DNA from: Candidatus Peregrinibacteria bacterium
Lineage (GTDB): Bacteria; Patescibacteriota; Gracilibacteria; UM-FILTER-43-11
Length of the DNA stretch: 12,224 bases
Assembly: GCA_016220125.1 (NCBI GenBank)
Contig: JACRIF010000102.1
Coordinates: 1-12,224, forward strand
Reading direction: 5' to 3'
Shown here: piece by piece, positions 1 through 5,925 of the stretch
Layout: each line of letters opens with the position of its first letter
Numbering within the stretch: the stretch's first letter is position 1
The notes under the pieces: generated by a model
Database searches by the model: none
What the model saw: only the letters and a program-made list of their open reading frames with translations
Told to the model about the DNA's origin: nothing
Translations under genes and position numbers: made by a program

Positions 1-579
1 GCCTTCCTGCTCTTGCTGGTCGTCGCGGTATTCACCAAGCGCTCCCTCGATTTCACCAACGCCGAAATCCGGTTCGGTCTTTACACCGCCCTGATCGGCG
101 CGGTCCTGGCGACCTTCGCCGCCTTCGCCTTGATCCAAAAACGCCTCAAAAAAGAGGCCAAGGCGTTCTTCGGGCAAGAGGAGCAGGTGGAAGAGGCGCA
201 AGAAGAGCCCCTCCAAGAGGAGGAGCCCCCGGTCAAAGAGCATCAAGCCAAACGCCAAGTCGAACGACAATCGGAGCCGATCCGAATCAACCGCGAGCCC
301 GAAAGGCAAGAACGGTTTTTCCCCGAGGTGAATGATGCCTCCGAGGAGGTGGCTGAGGAAACGCCCGTCGTTGAGACGGCCATGGAGATGGAGGTGGAGG
401 AAACAAGGGTGCTGGCCCCTGAAAACGCATTGGAGGAGGAAGGCAACCCAAGGGCGCAGGGAAATTTCTTCATGCGCGACGCCGACCTCACACCCGCTCC
501 GGAGCAAGCTCAGGAGCCTGAGAGAAAGGAATCCGCCCCCTCTCCAAGCCGCGACATGGGTTTCTACAACGACCTTTAA
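1..579 (+). CDS. Glu-rich membrane-anchored protein, 5' partial
   Basis: The reading frame is open from base 1, so the true start lies upstream. A TTG at 13 is the first possible start inside the window but is unlikely to be real, because it cuts into a hydrophobic segment. The visible 192 residues begin with a hydrophobic stretch (AFLLLLVVAVF). A short polar linker and a second hydrophobic helix follow at about residues 26-45, ending in KRLKK. The rest, about 140 residues, is very rich in Glu, Gln, Pro and Arg with no recognisable fold. It looks like an intrinsically disordered, acidic cytoplasmic tail behind one or two membrane spans, with positive residues marking the inner face. I do not recognise the family. 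The zinc-ribbon gene follows 147 bp downstream on the same strand, with its own candidate promoter. Confidence 0.6.
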   Translation, partial: AFLLLLVVAVFTKRSLDFTNAEIRFGLYTALIGAVLATFAAFALIQKRLKKEAKAFFGQEEQVEEAQEEPLQEEEPPVKEHQAKRQVERQSEPIRINREPERQERFFPEVNDASEEVAEETPVVETAMEMEVEETRVLAPENALEEEGNPRAQGNFFMRDADLTPAPEQAQEPERKESAPSPSRDMGFYNDL

Positions 580-689
580 TCCGTGTCCCTCAACAATAGG
601 GTGAAGCCGATGAAGGGATTTCGACCCAAAAAGGTCCCCTTTCCCATCCGCAAAAAACACCCGAATTTTATGAAGTCCGTAAAAAGACC

Positions 690-717
690 TTGCAAAAAGC
701 CATTATCAATCTAAAAT
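690..717 (+). promoter_or_regulatory. candidate promoter of the zinc-ribbon gene
   Basis: TTGCAA at 690-695 and TAAAAT at 712-717 are separated by 16 bp. Transcription would start at about 724, only about 3 nt before the ATG at 727, so the message would be nearly leaderless. The bases just before the start (CCCTCCT) are not complementary to a 16S anti-Shine-Dalgarno tail. Confidence 0.4.
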
Positions 718-726
718 AACCCTCCT

Positions 727-1023
727 ATGGCATCCACTGATCAAATGGTAGGCGAACCCAAGCCGATCCAGAAGGAATACACCGACATCATCAAATCCGA
801 GAGCCCAGTCGACAAGAAGTTCGTCGAGGACACGGGCCTGCCGGCCAAAATCGTCTACTACTGCAGGACCTGCAAAAAACTGGTGAACCCGAAGCGGATC
901 GGAAAAAAGTTCCAGTTCAGCTGCTCGGTGTGCAACGGCGTCAATGTCGCCTTCGGTTCGGACAAATCCATTCGGGATTTCTACAGGTTGCCCAATCCGG
1001 ACGGGAAGATCTCGAAACGATAA
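727..1023 (+). CDS. small zinc-ribbon protein of unknown function
   Basis: This is a 98-residue soluble protein with two CxxC pairs (C46/C49 in CRTC and C66/C69 in CSVC). They are separated by 16 mostly basic and aromatic residues, the classic layout of a zinc ribbon that binds one Zn ion through four cysteines. The N-terminal 40 residues are polar and probably flexible, and the C-terminus is basic (KISKR). Such ribbons often bind nucleic acid or act as accessory modules on ribosomes or RNA polymerase, but nothing here fixes the role. The ATG at 727 is chosen because a -10-like TAAAAT lies just upstream and no earlier in-frame start is visible. The lipoprotein gene begins 34 bp after its stop, so the two could be co-transcribed. 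Confidence 0.75.
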   Translation: MASTDQMVGEPKPIQKEYTDIIKSESPVDKKFVEDTGLPAKIVYYCRTCKKLVNPKRIGKKFQFSCSVCNGVNVAFGSDKSIRDFYRLPNPDGKISKR

Positions 1024-1057
1024 CATCACTCTTAATTTAGAAACCTAATTCAATCCC

Positions 1058-1660
1058 ATGAAAAAGATCGCCTTATTCCTTGTCGCATTGGTCGGACTGG
1101 TTGTGATCGCCGGTTGCAACAGCAACCGCAAAGCCGTCACCAAATTCACGCCCGAGGGCGAAGTGAGCGAAACTCCCGCGGTCTCCGAAACCATCATCAA
1201 GGTGAAGGAGGATGGCGAAAAGGCGAATCCCGCCCCGATCGAGCTGAAGACTGAGGCGAACACTGTCAGCGAGACGCAAACGAAGTTCGAAATCACCTCG
1301 TTGGCCAAGAACATTTCCGACAGCAAAAAGGGCTACCATGTGATCGAGGGCACCACACCCGAGAACACGGCAAAGGTGTTGGTCAACGACACCCCTTTGG
1401 GCAAATACAAGGCCGGAGAGACCCAATGGAGCTACATTGCCGCCGTTTCCTTGGGAAATCTCAAGAAGGGCGACAACAAGTTCACCGTCAAAGCCTTGGA
1501 CAAGGATGGCAAGCAGCTGGCCGCTGAGGCCTTCACCATCACCTACGCGGGTGCCGAAACCGCCAAGTTGGCCTCCACGGGAATGGATTCCATGTCCCTG
1601 GCCGCGCTCATCACCCTGATGGCCATGGGCTTCCTCACCTTCCGCCGCCGCAATGCGTAA
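1058..1660 (+). CDS. surface lipoprotein with Ig-like domain and sortase-like C-terminal tail
   Basis: This 200-residue protein starts with a lipoprotein signal peptide: MKK, a hydrophobic core, then the lipobox IAGC with the lipidated cysteine at residue 20. Residues about 21-85 are polar, Thr/Glu-rich linker. Residues about 90-165 form a beta-rich, Ig-like module (HVIEGTTPENTAKVLVND to TITYAG) of a kind often seen in CPR surface proteins. The C-terminus has LASTG at 171-175, a hydrophobic helix (about 178-195) and RRR at 196-198. This is the architecture of an LPXTG cell-wall sorting signal with Ala in place of Pro. The protein should be exported and displayed, lipid-anchored and perhaps also C-terminally anchored. 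It lies 34 bp behind the zinc-ribbon gene and is followed by a terminator. No sortase gene is in this window. Confidence 0.8.
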   Translation: MKKIALFLVALVGLVVIAGCNSNRKAVTKFTPEGEVSETPAVSETIIKVKEDGEKANPAPIELKTEANTVSETQTKFEITSLAKNISDSKKGYHVIEGTTPENTAKVLVNDTPLGKYKAGETQWSYIAAVSLGNLKKGDNKFTVKALDKDGKQLAAEAFTITYAGAETAKLASTGMDSMSLAALITLMAMGFLTFRRRNA

Positions 1661-1685
1661 TTTCGTTTGTCATTCCTTCAAATAC

Positions 1686-1722
1686 AAGCCCCTTCCCAGC
1701 CACGCGCGAAGAAGGGGTTTTT
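1686..1722 (+). terminator. intrinsic terminator after the lipoprotein gene
   Basis: The arms CCCCTTC (1689-1695) and GAAGGGG (1711-1717) pair perfectly and are extended by AAG on the left and T on the right, around a loop of about 15 nt. A TTTTT run follows immediately (1718-1722). It lies 26 nt after the stop codon. Confidence 0.8.
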
Positions 1723-1737
1723 CGTACCCATTTGTTT

Positions 1738-1764
1738 AAAAATTAAAAACTAAAAACTAATAAT
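1738..1764 (+). repeat. AAAAACT heptamer low-complexity tract
   Basis: An A/T-rich tract in the recA upstream gap carries two perfect AAAAACT heptamers in tandem, flanked by degenerate copies (AAAAATT, AATAATT). No coding potential is visible. The rest of the gap 1661-1904 holds the terminator before this tract and the recA control region after it. Confidence 0.5.
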
Positions 1765-1822
1765 TTATTGGACTTGTCTAGCTTGTTTTATGGCTTGGAA
1801 TAAAGGAAATCAATAAAGAAGT

Positions 1823-1834
1823 GAACAAAAGTTC
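1823..1834 (+). promoter_or_regulatory. upstream LexA (SOS) box of recA
   Basis: GAACAAAAGTTC is a perfect GAAC-N4-GTTC dyad, the core of the Gram-positive type LexA/DinR operator. It lies 10 bp upstream of the -35 element of the recA promoter. The flanking AAGTGAACA is repeated exactly 30 bp downstream in the second box. Confidence 0.7.
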
Positions 1835-1843
1835 TCATCAGAA

Positions 1844-1872
1844 TTGACAAGTGAACATTCGTTTACTAAGAT
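1844..1872 (+). promoter_or_regulatory. recA promoter
   Basis: A perfect -35 TTGACA (1844-1849), a 17-bp spacer and the -10 TAAGAT (1867-1872) predict a start near 1879 and a 5' leader of about 26 nt. There is no Shine-Dalgarno before the ATG at 1905. The spacer contains the second LexA-type box, so repressor binding would occlude RNA polymerase. Confidence 0.8.
1853..1864 (+). promoter_or_regulatory. second LexA (SOS) box inside the recA promoter spacer
   Basis: GAACATTCGTTT matches GAAC-N4-GTTC at all but the last base. It lies between the -35 and -10 elements, a standard repression position. Its centre is 30 bp, about three helical turns, from the upstream box, so two dimers would sit on the same DNA face. 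Confidence 0.6.
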
Positions 1873-1904
1873 GGGATCGTAATCATTAACTAAACACTAT
1901 TTAT

Positions 1905-2987
1905 ATGAGCAAAGGAAATCCCGCCAAAAAAGAGGAGGAGGTCGTCGTCAGCAAAAAGGACGACGCCATCCGCAATGCGATCGCGCAGATCGAGAAAAGC
2001 TATGGTCTCGGCTCCATTATGAAGAAGGGTGAGATGCACAAGATCAAGGTCGAGTTCAGTCCGACCGGCGCCATGTCGCTGGATAGGGCCTTGGGGGGTG
2101 GGATTCCGAAAGGCCGCGTGGTCGAAATATTCGGCCCCGAAAGCTCGGGCAAGACCACGCTCGCGCTCCACATCATCGCTGAAACGCAGAAAAAGGGTGG
2201 GAACGCCGCCTTCATCGACGCCGAGCATGCGCTCGATCCGGAATACGCCCGAAAGATCGGCGTGAATGTCGACAGCCTTCTGATTTCCCAACCGGACAAC
2301 GGGGAGCAGGCTCTGGAAATCGTCGAAACCCTCACCCGTTCGGGTGGCATCGACGTGATTGTGATCGACTCGGTGGCGGCGCTCACTCCCAAGGCCGAAA
2401 TCGAGGGAATGATGGGCGACTCCTTCATGGGTCTCCAGGCCCGCTTGATGAGCCAGGCGCTCCGCAAGCTCACCTCCATCATCTCCAAGACCGGCACCTC
2501 GGTCATCTTCCTGAATCAGCTTCGCATGAAAATTGGGGTCATGTTCGGCAATCCCGAAACCACCACCGGCGGCAATGCGCTCAAATTCTATTCCTCGGTG
2601 CGTCTCGACATCCGCAAAATCGACAAGATCGATACGGGCACCGGCGACGACAAAGAGGTCACGGGCAACCGCGTTAGGGTCAAAGTGGTCAAAAACAAGA
2701 TCGCTCCTCCTTTCAAGCAAGCCGAATTCGACATCCTGTTCAACGAAGGCATCTCCCGAACCGGCGACTTGCTCGATCTGGCGGTCAAAAAGAACATCAT
2801 CAACAAATCGGGCGCCTTCTACACCTACAAGGTGACCAAAATCGGCCAGGGCCGCGAAAACGCCCGCCTCGCCATCAAGGAAAACGCAAAACTGATGGGC
2901 GAAATCGAGAAGGCGCTGAACGATGAGCCCATGCCCATCGCATTGAAGTCGGGCGAGGCGCCTGTCGAGATCGAGGTCGAGGCATAA
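1905..2987 (+). CDS. recA: RecA recombinase
   Basis: RecA forms ATP-dependent filaments on single-stranded DNA, drives strand exchange in recombinational repair and triggers LexA self-cleavage. The 360-residue length is normal. Visible family landmarks are the Walker A motif GPESSGKT (78-85), EHALDP (108-112), the L1 region EIEGMMGDSFMGLQARLMSQALRK (split here as residues about 165-188), NQLRMKIG (204-211) and the L2 loop NPETTTGGNALKFY (216-229). KVVKNKIAPPFKQAEF (about 260-275) follows. The C-terminus ends in the acidic tail VEIEVEA. The N-terminus is Lys/Glu-rich. There is no intein. The ATG at 1905 follows an AT-rich leader without a ribosome-binding site. Two LexA-type boxes overlap or flank its promoter, so SOS induction is likely. 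It is monocistronic, with a hairpin 32 nt after the stop. Confidence 0.97.
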   Translation: MSKGNPAKKEEEVVVSKKDDAIRNAIAQIEKSYGLGSIMKKGEMHKIKVEFSPTGAMSLDRALGGGIPKGRVVEIFGPESSGKTTLALHIIAETQKKGGNAAFIDAEHALDPEYARKIGVNVDSLLISQPDNGEQALEIVETLTRSGGIDVIVIDSVAALTPKAEIEGMMGDSFMGLQARLMSQALRKLTSIISKTGTSVIFLNQLRMKIGVMFGNPETTTGGNALKFYSSVRLDIRKIDKIDTGTGDDKEVTGNRVRVKVVKNKIAPPFKQAEFDILFNEGISRTGDLLDLAVKKNIINKSGAFYTYKVTKIGQGRENARLAIKENAKLMGEIEKALNDEPMPIALKSGEAPVEIEVEA

Positions 2988-3018
2988 ACAAAGGCAAATG
3001 GCTTCACAAACGGAAATA

Positions 3019-3066
3019 CCCCCTTGGCCCATTCCATGCCGCATAGCGGACCGAAGGCCAAGGGGG
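3019..3066 (+). terminator. hairpin terminator after recA
   Basis: CCCCCTTGGCC (3019-3029) and GGCCAAGGGGG (3056-3066) are perfect 11-bp reverse complements. The loop itself holds a small CCGC/GCGG stem. The following bases (TTCATT) are only weakly T-rich, so termination may be incomplete. The rest of the gap to 3226 shows only AT-rich sequence. Confidence 0.65.
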
Positions 3067-3190
3067 TTCATTAATGCACCATAAATCGGGTCGCCTGACA
3101 CTTGCGAAGAGGGGGGAAAGCGAATAAACTTCCTACGCTCCAAGCAAAATCAAAAAATAAGAGGAACGAATCGAAAAATTTGTCCGTTTT

Positions 3191-3219
3191 TTGTTGTTCT
3201 GGCGCCTTCGCATTTAAAT
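3191..3219 (+). promoter_or_regulatory. candidate dnaB promoter
   Basis: TTGTTG (3191-3196), a 17-bp spacer and TTAAAT (3214-3219) make a moderate match to the housekeeping consensus. Transcription would begin near 3226. If the ATG at 3227 were used, the message would be leaderless. With the preferred start at 3281, the leader is about 55 nt. Confidence 0.35.
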
Positions 3220-3236
3220 AAATCGAATGCGACGAA

Positions 3237-3256
3237 GCCCGAACCTGTCGAAGGGC
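3237..3256 (+). repeat. CTTCGACAGG-type dispersed palindromic repeat
   Basis: GCCCGAACCTGTCGAAGGGC is the reverse complement of a CTTCGACAGG-containing quasi-palindrome with GCCC/GGGC ends. This type of short dispersed repeat is common in many bacterial genomes. It lies just upstream of the preferred dnaB start, within the N-terminal extension of the longest dnaB frame. Confidence 0.5.
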
Positions 3257-3280
3257 GTAGTCGTATCATTTCAAACCCTT

Positions 3281-4651
3281 ATGGCCGAGAATTTCTCAAA
3301 AATCCCTCCGCAGAACAAAGAGGCCGAGCAATCCATTTTGGGCTCCATCCTGATCGACAAGGATGCCATGGTGAAGGTGGCGGATTTGCTGCAACCGACC
3401 GATTTCTACTACGACATCCACCGGATCATTTATGAGGCCATCAACGACCTCTTCAGCCGTCACGACCCGATCGACCTCCTCACGGTCTCAAACCTGCTCG
3501 AGGAGCGAAAACAGATCGATGTCATCGGCGGTCCGGCCTATTTGGCCGAGCTCACCTCGGTGGTTCCAACGTCGACCCACGTATTCAAATACGCCCAAAT
3601 CGTCAAAAACAAATCGACGCTTCGCCGCATGATCAAGGCCGGAAACGTGATTTCAGGCTGTGGATTTGACGAGGAGGAGAACATCGAAAACTTGTTGGAG
3701 ACCGCGGAAAAAGAGGTGTTCGGCATCTCCCAAACCTTTCTGAAGGATCGATTTGTCCACATCAAGGAGGTTTTGAACAAACGCTACGAGGAGATCGTGG
3801 ATCTGCACCACGCCCCCGAGGAGGACAAGGTGAAGGGCATCGCAACGGGGTTCGGCTCGCTCGACAAGATCCTATCAGGCTTCCAACCATCCGATCTCGT
3901 CATCCTCGCGGCGCGCCCCAGCATGGGAAAAACGGCGTTGGCGCTTTCCATCGCCCAGAAAATCGCCATCGAATCGCCCAAAAAGCGGGTGGTGGGCATC
4001 TTCTCGCTCGAAATGTCGAAGGAGCAATTGGTCGACCGCCTCTTCTGCTCGATTCTGGGCGTCGACTCGTGGAAGTTGCAGCATGGCAAGCTCGACGACA
4101 AGGATTTCGGCAACATGGGCTCCGCCATGGATAAATTGAGCCAGGCCTCCATCTACATCGACGATTCGGTGGGCATGTCCATCCCCCAGCTCAAGGCCAA
4201 GGCCCGTCGCCTCCAAATGGAGCACGGCCTCGACATCATCATTCTCGACTACCTCCAGCTCATGTCCACGGGAACCCCCGCCTATCAGGGCAACCGCGTC
4301 CAGGAAATCTCCGAGATTTCCCGTTCCCTCAAGGAATTGGGGCGCGAGCTCAGGGTGCCGATCATGGCGCTGTCCCAGCTTTCGCGCGCGGTCGAGCTCC
4401 GGAACCCGAAAATTCCCCAACTATCCGACCTGCGCGAATCCGGCGCCATCGAGCAAGACGCCGACGTGGTGCTGATGCTCTATCGAAAGGATTATTACGA
4501 GGAGAATGTGTCGGAGGACGAGATGGGCATCACCGAGGTGTTTGTGCGAAAACACCGCAACGGCCCCATCGGAAAAGCGGAACTCCGGTTCGACAAGGCT
4601 CAAATGAGATTCTATGATGTCGAACGACGCCGAACCTCCGATTTCGACTAA
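3281..4651 (+). CDS. dnaB: replicative DNA helicase DnaB
   Basis: DnaB is the hexameric 5'-3' helicase that unwinds DNA at the replication fork and binds primase through its N-terminal domain. From the ATG at 3281 the product is 456 residues, normal for the family, and begins MAENFSKIPPQNKEAEQSILG. This matches the usual PPqn.eAEqsvLG opening. An earlier in-frame ATG at 3227 would add 18 residues (MRRSPNLSKG...) encoded by a dispersed repeat, so the later start is preferred. Visible motifs are the Walker A ARPSMGKT (211-218), FSLEMSKEQL after it, the Walker B-type LDYLQLM (D323), ALSQLSR and DLRESGAIEQDADVV. There is no intein. mraY follows 88 bp downstream across an inverted repeat, and the two may be read through together. 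Confidence 0.95.
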   Translation: MAENFSKIPPQNKEAEQSILGSILIDKDAMVKVADLLQPTDFYYDIHRIIYEAINDLFSRHDPIDLLTVSNLLEERKQIDVIGGPAYLAELTSVVPTSTHVFKYAQIVKNKSTLRRMIKAGNVISGCGFDEEENIENLLETAEKEVFGISQTFLKDRFVHIKEVLNKRYEEIVDLHHAPEEDKVKGIATGFGSLDKILSGFQPSDLVILAARPSMGKTALALSIAQKIAIESPKKRVVGIFSLEMSKEQLVDRLFCSILGVDSWKLQHGKLDDKDFGNMGSAMDKLSQASIYIDDSVGMSIPQLKAKARRLQMEHGLDIIILDYLQLMSTGTPAYQGNRVQEISEISRSLKELGRELRVPIMALSQLSRAVELRNPKIPQLSDLRESGAIEQDADVVLMLYRKDYYEENVSEDEMGITEVFVRKHRNGPIGKAELRFDKAQMRFYDVERRRTSDFD

Positions 4652-4653
4652 AT

Positions 4654-4720
4654 AATTACGAATTACGAGTTTCAAATTACGAATAAAATCCACACAACTC
4701 GTAATTCGTAACTCGTAATT
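4654..4720. repeat. inverted AATTACG heptamer repeat between dnaB and mraY
   Basis: AATTACG occurs at 4654-4660, 4661-4667 and 4675-4681. The opposite orientation CGTAATT occurs at 4700-4706 and 4714-4720. Bases 4656-4669 and 4698-4711 are perfect 14-bp reverse complements around a 28-nt loop. It is AT-rich with no T-run, so it is not a standard terminator, although the transcript could fold into a long hairpin just before the mraY start at 4740. Confidence 0.7.
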
Positions 4721-4739
4721 TCAAACTTGCGATAAACTT

Positions 4740-5789
4740 ATGACCCACGTTCCCAAACTCATCGAGGTGTTCGGATGGGGAGCCATCTCATTCCTCGTCA
4801 CGCTCTTGCTCACGCCCCTGTTTCTGAGGCTGGCCTATCGTTTCAAATTGGGAAAGCAGATCCGCGATGTGTCGATGGACGGAAAGGCGGCCACCCTGTT
4901 CCATGAATTGCACGCCAAAAAGAGCGGAACGCCCACCATGGGCGGAGTGGTCATGTGGGGATCGGTCGTCATCGTGATCCTGATTTCACGTCTCATGGCC
5001 CTGCTCGGTTGGCTCCCAAGCTCATTGCTGAGCCGTGGCGAAGTCTATTTGCCTTTGTTCACCTTGGTGGCCGTGGGGATCCTGGGCGCCGTGGACGACC
5101 TGTTTAACGTGTTCCAGGTCGGAGGGGGAAAGGGAATCAAGGCCAAGCCGAAATTCCTGTTGCTGACGGTCTTCGCCATCGTGGGGGCCCTGTGGTTCTA
5201 CTACAAACTGGGCTTTTCCAGCATCCACATCCCCCGTGTCGGGGATTTCTCGATCGGCTGGTGGTACATCCCCCTCTTCATCCTCGTGATCGTCGCCACC
5301 TCGAACGCGGTCAACATCACCGACGGACTGGATGGTTTGGCGGGAGGACTGCTCATATTCGCGTTCATCGCATTTGGGGCCATCGCCTACGCCAAGGGGC
5401 TCACCATGCTGGCCCTGTTTTGCGGAATCCTGATCGGAACCCTGTTGGCTTTCCTATGGAACAATGTGCCCCCGGCGCTCTTCTACATGGGCGACACCGG
5501 CGCATTGGCCTTCGGCGCGACGCTCGGGGTCATCGCCATGATGACGAACTCCCTGGTCGTCCTGCTGATCGTGGGAGGTGTTTTCATCGCCGAGACGCTC
5601 TCGGTCATCATCCAATTGGTCTCCAAAAAACTGTTCGGCCGAAAAGTCTTCCTGATCGCCCCGATCCATCATCATTTCGAGAAAAAAGGCTGGGGGGAAT
5701 CCAAGGTCACCATGCGTTTCTGGATCATCGGCGGAATGCTTTCAGTCGTGGGCCTGATCATCGGTCTCATCGGGATGGGGAAAGGTTGA
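4740..5789 (+). CDS. mraY: phospho-MurNAc-pentapeptide transferase MraY
   Basis: MraY transfers phospho-MurNAc-pentapeptide from UDP to undecaprenyl phosphate at the inner membrane, making lipid I, the first membrane step of peptidoglycan synthesis. The protein has 349 residues with about ten hydrophobic helices, as usual. Family landmarks are HAKKSGTPTMGG (58-69), the Mg-binding VDD (D119, D120), NAVNITDGLDGLAGG (189-203, with N192, D195 and D198), FLWNN (238-242) and MGDTG (250-254). The C-terminal APIHHHFEKKGW (308-319) includes the His triad. The ATG at 4740 has no Shine-Dalgarno. It sits next to dnaB rather than in a dcw cluster. Its TGA stop is the clear evidence that TGA means stop here. 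Confidence 0.96.
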   Translation: MTHVPKLIEVFGWGAISFLVTLLLTPLFLRLAYRFKLGKQIRDVSMDGKAATLFHELHAKKSGTPTMGGVVMWGSVVIVILISRLMALLGWLPSSLLSRGEVYLPLFTLVAVGILGAVDDLFNVFQVGGGKGIKAKPKFLLLTVFAIVGALWFYYKLGFSSIHIPRVGDFSIGWWYIPLFILVIVATSNAVNITDGLDGLAGGLLIFAFIAFGAIAYAKGLTMLALFCGILIGTLLAFLWNNVPPALFYMGDTGALAFGATLGVIAMMTNSLVVLLIVGGVFIAETLSVIIQLVSKKLFGRKVFLIAPIHHHFEKKGWGESKVTMRFWIIGGMLSVVGLIIGLIGMGKG

Positions 5790-5798
5790 TTGAGCTGG

Positions 5799-5862
5799 TT
5801 GGCTTCATTAGCTTTTTAGGCGACCCTCTAATAAGCTAACGAAGCTAAATTCCTAAAAAGCT
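5799..5862. repeat. nested, competing inverted repeats after mraY
   Basis: Two inverted repeats share sequence. AGCTTTTTAGG (5810-5820) and CCTAAAAAGCT (5852-5862) are perfect 11-bp reverse complements. TTGGCTTCATTAGC (5799-5812) pairs with GCTAACGAAGCTAA (5835-5848) with one mismatch and one G-U. The two stems use overlapping bases, so only one can form fully. It lies 9 nt after the mraY stop and 11 nt before the next promoter. It may act as a weak terminator or be an intergenic repeat. Confidence 0.55.
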
Positions 5863-5873
5863 CGACAAGCGTC

Positions 5874-5902
5874 TTGAAAAAAAGTCGTTTTTTTGGTATA
5901 AT
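5874..5902 (+). promoter_or_regulatory. promoter of the GGDEF gene
   Basis: TTGAAA (5874-5879), a 17-bp spacer and a perfect TATAAT (5897-5902) form one of the two best sigma70-type promoters in the window. The start would be near 5909, giving a leader of about 17 nt with no Shine-Dalgarno before the ATG at 5926. Confidence 0.85.
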
Positions 5903-5925
5903 ATTAAGATTTAAATAAAAACTGA

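Noticed and set aside
1890..3143. 417-codon open frame on the minus strand opposite recA
   Set aside because: It is the mirror of the strongly conserved recA frame, has a low-complexity composition (Asp, Val, Leu, Arg, His) and no recognisable motif.
3227..3280. Extended DnaB N-terminus from the ATG at 3227
   Set aside because: The added residues come from a dispersed repeat and precede the family's normal starting sequence.
5799..5862. A pseudoknot using both inverted repeats after mraY
   Set aside because: The connecting loops would be 0 and 3 nt across stems of 8 and 14 bp, which is too short. The stems are better seen as alternatives.
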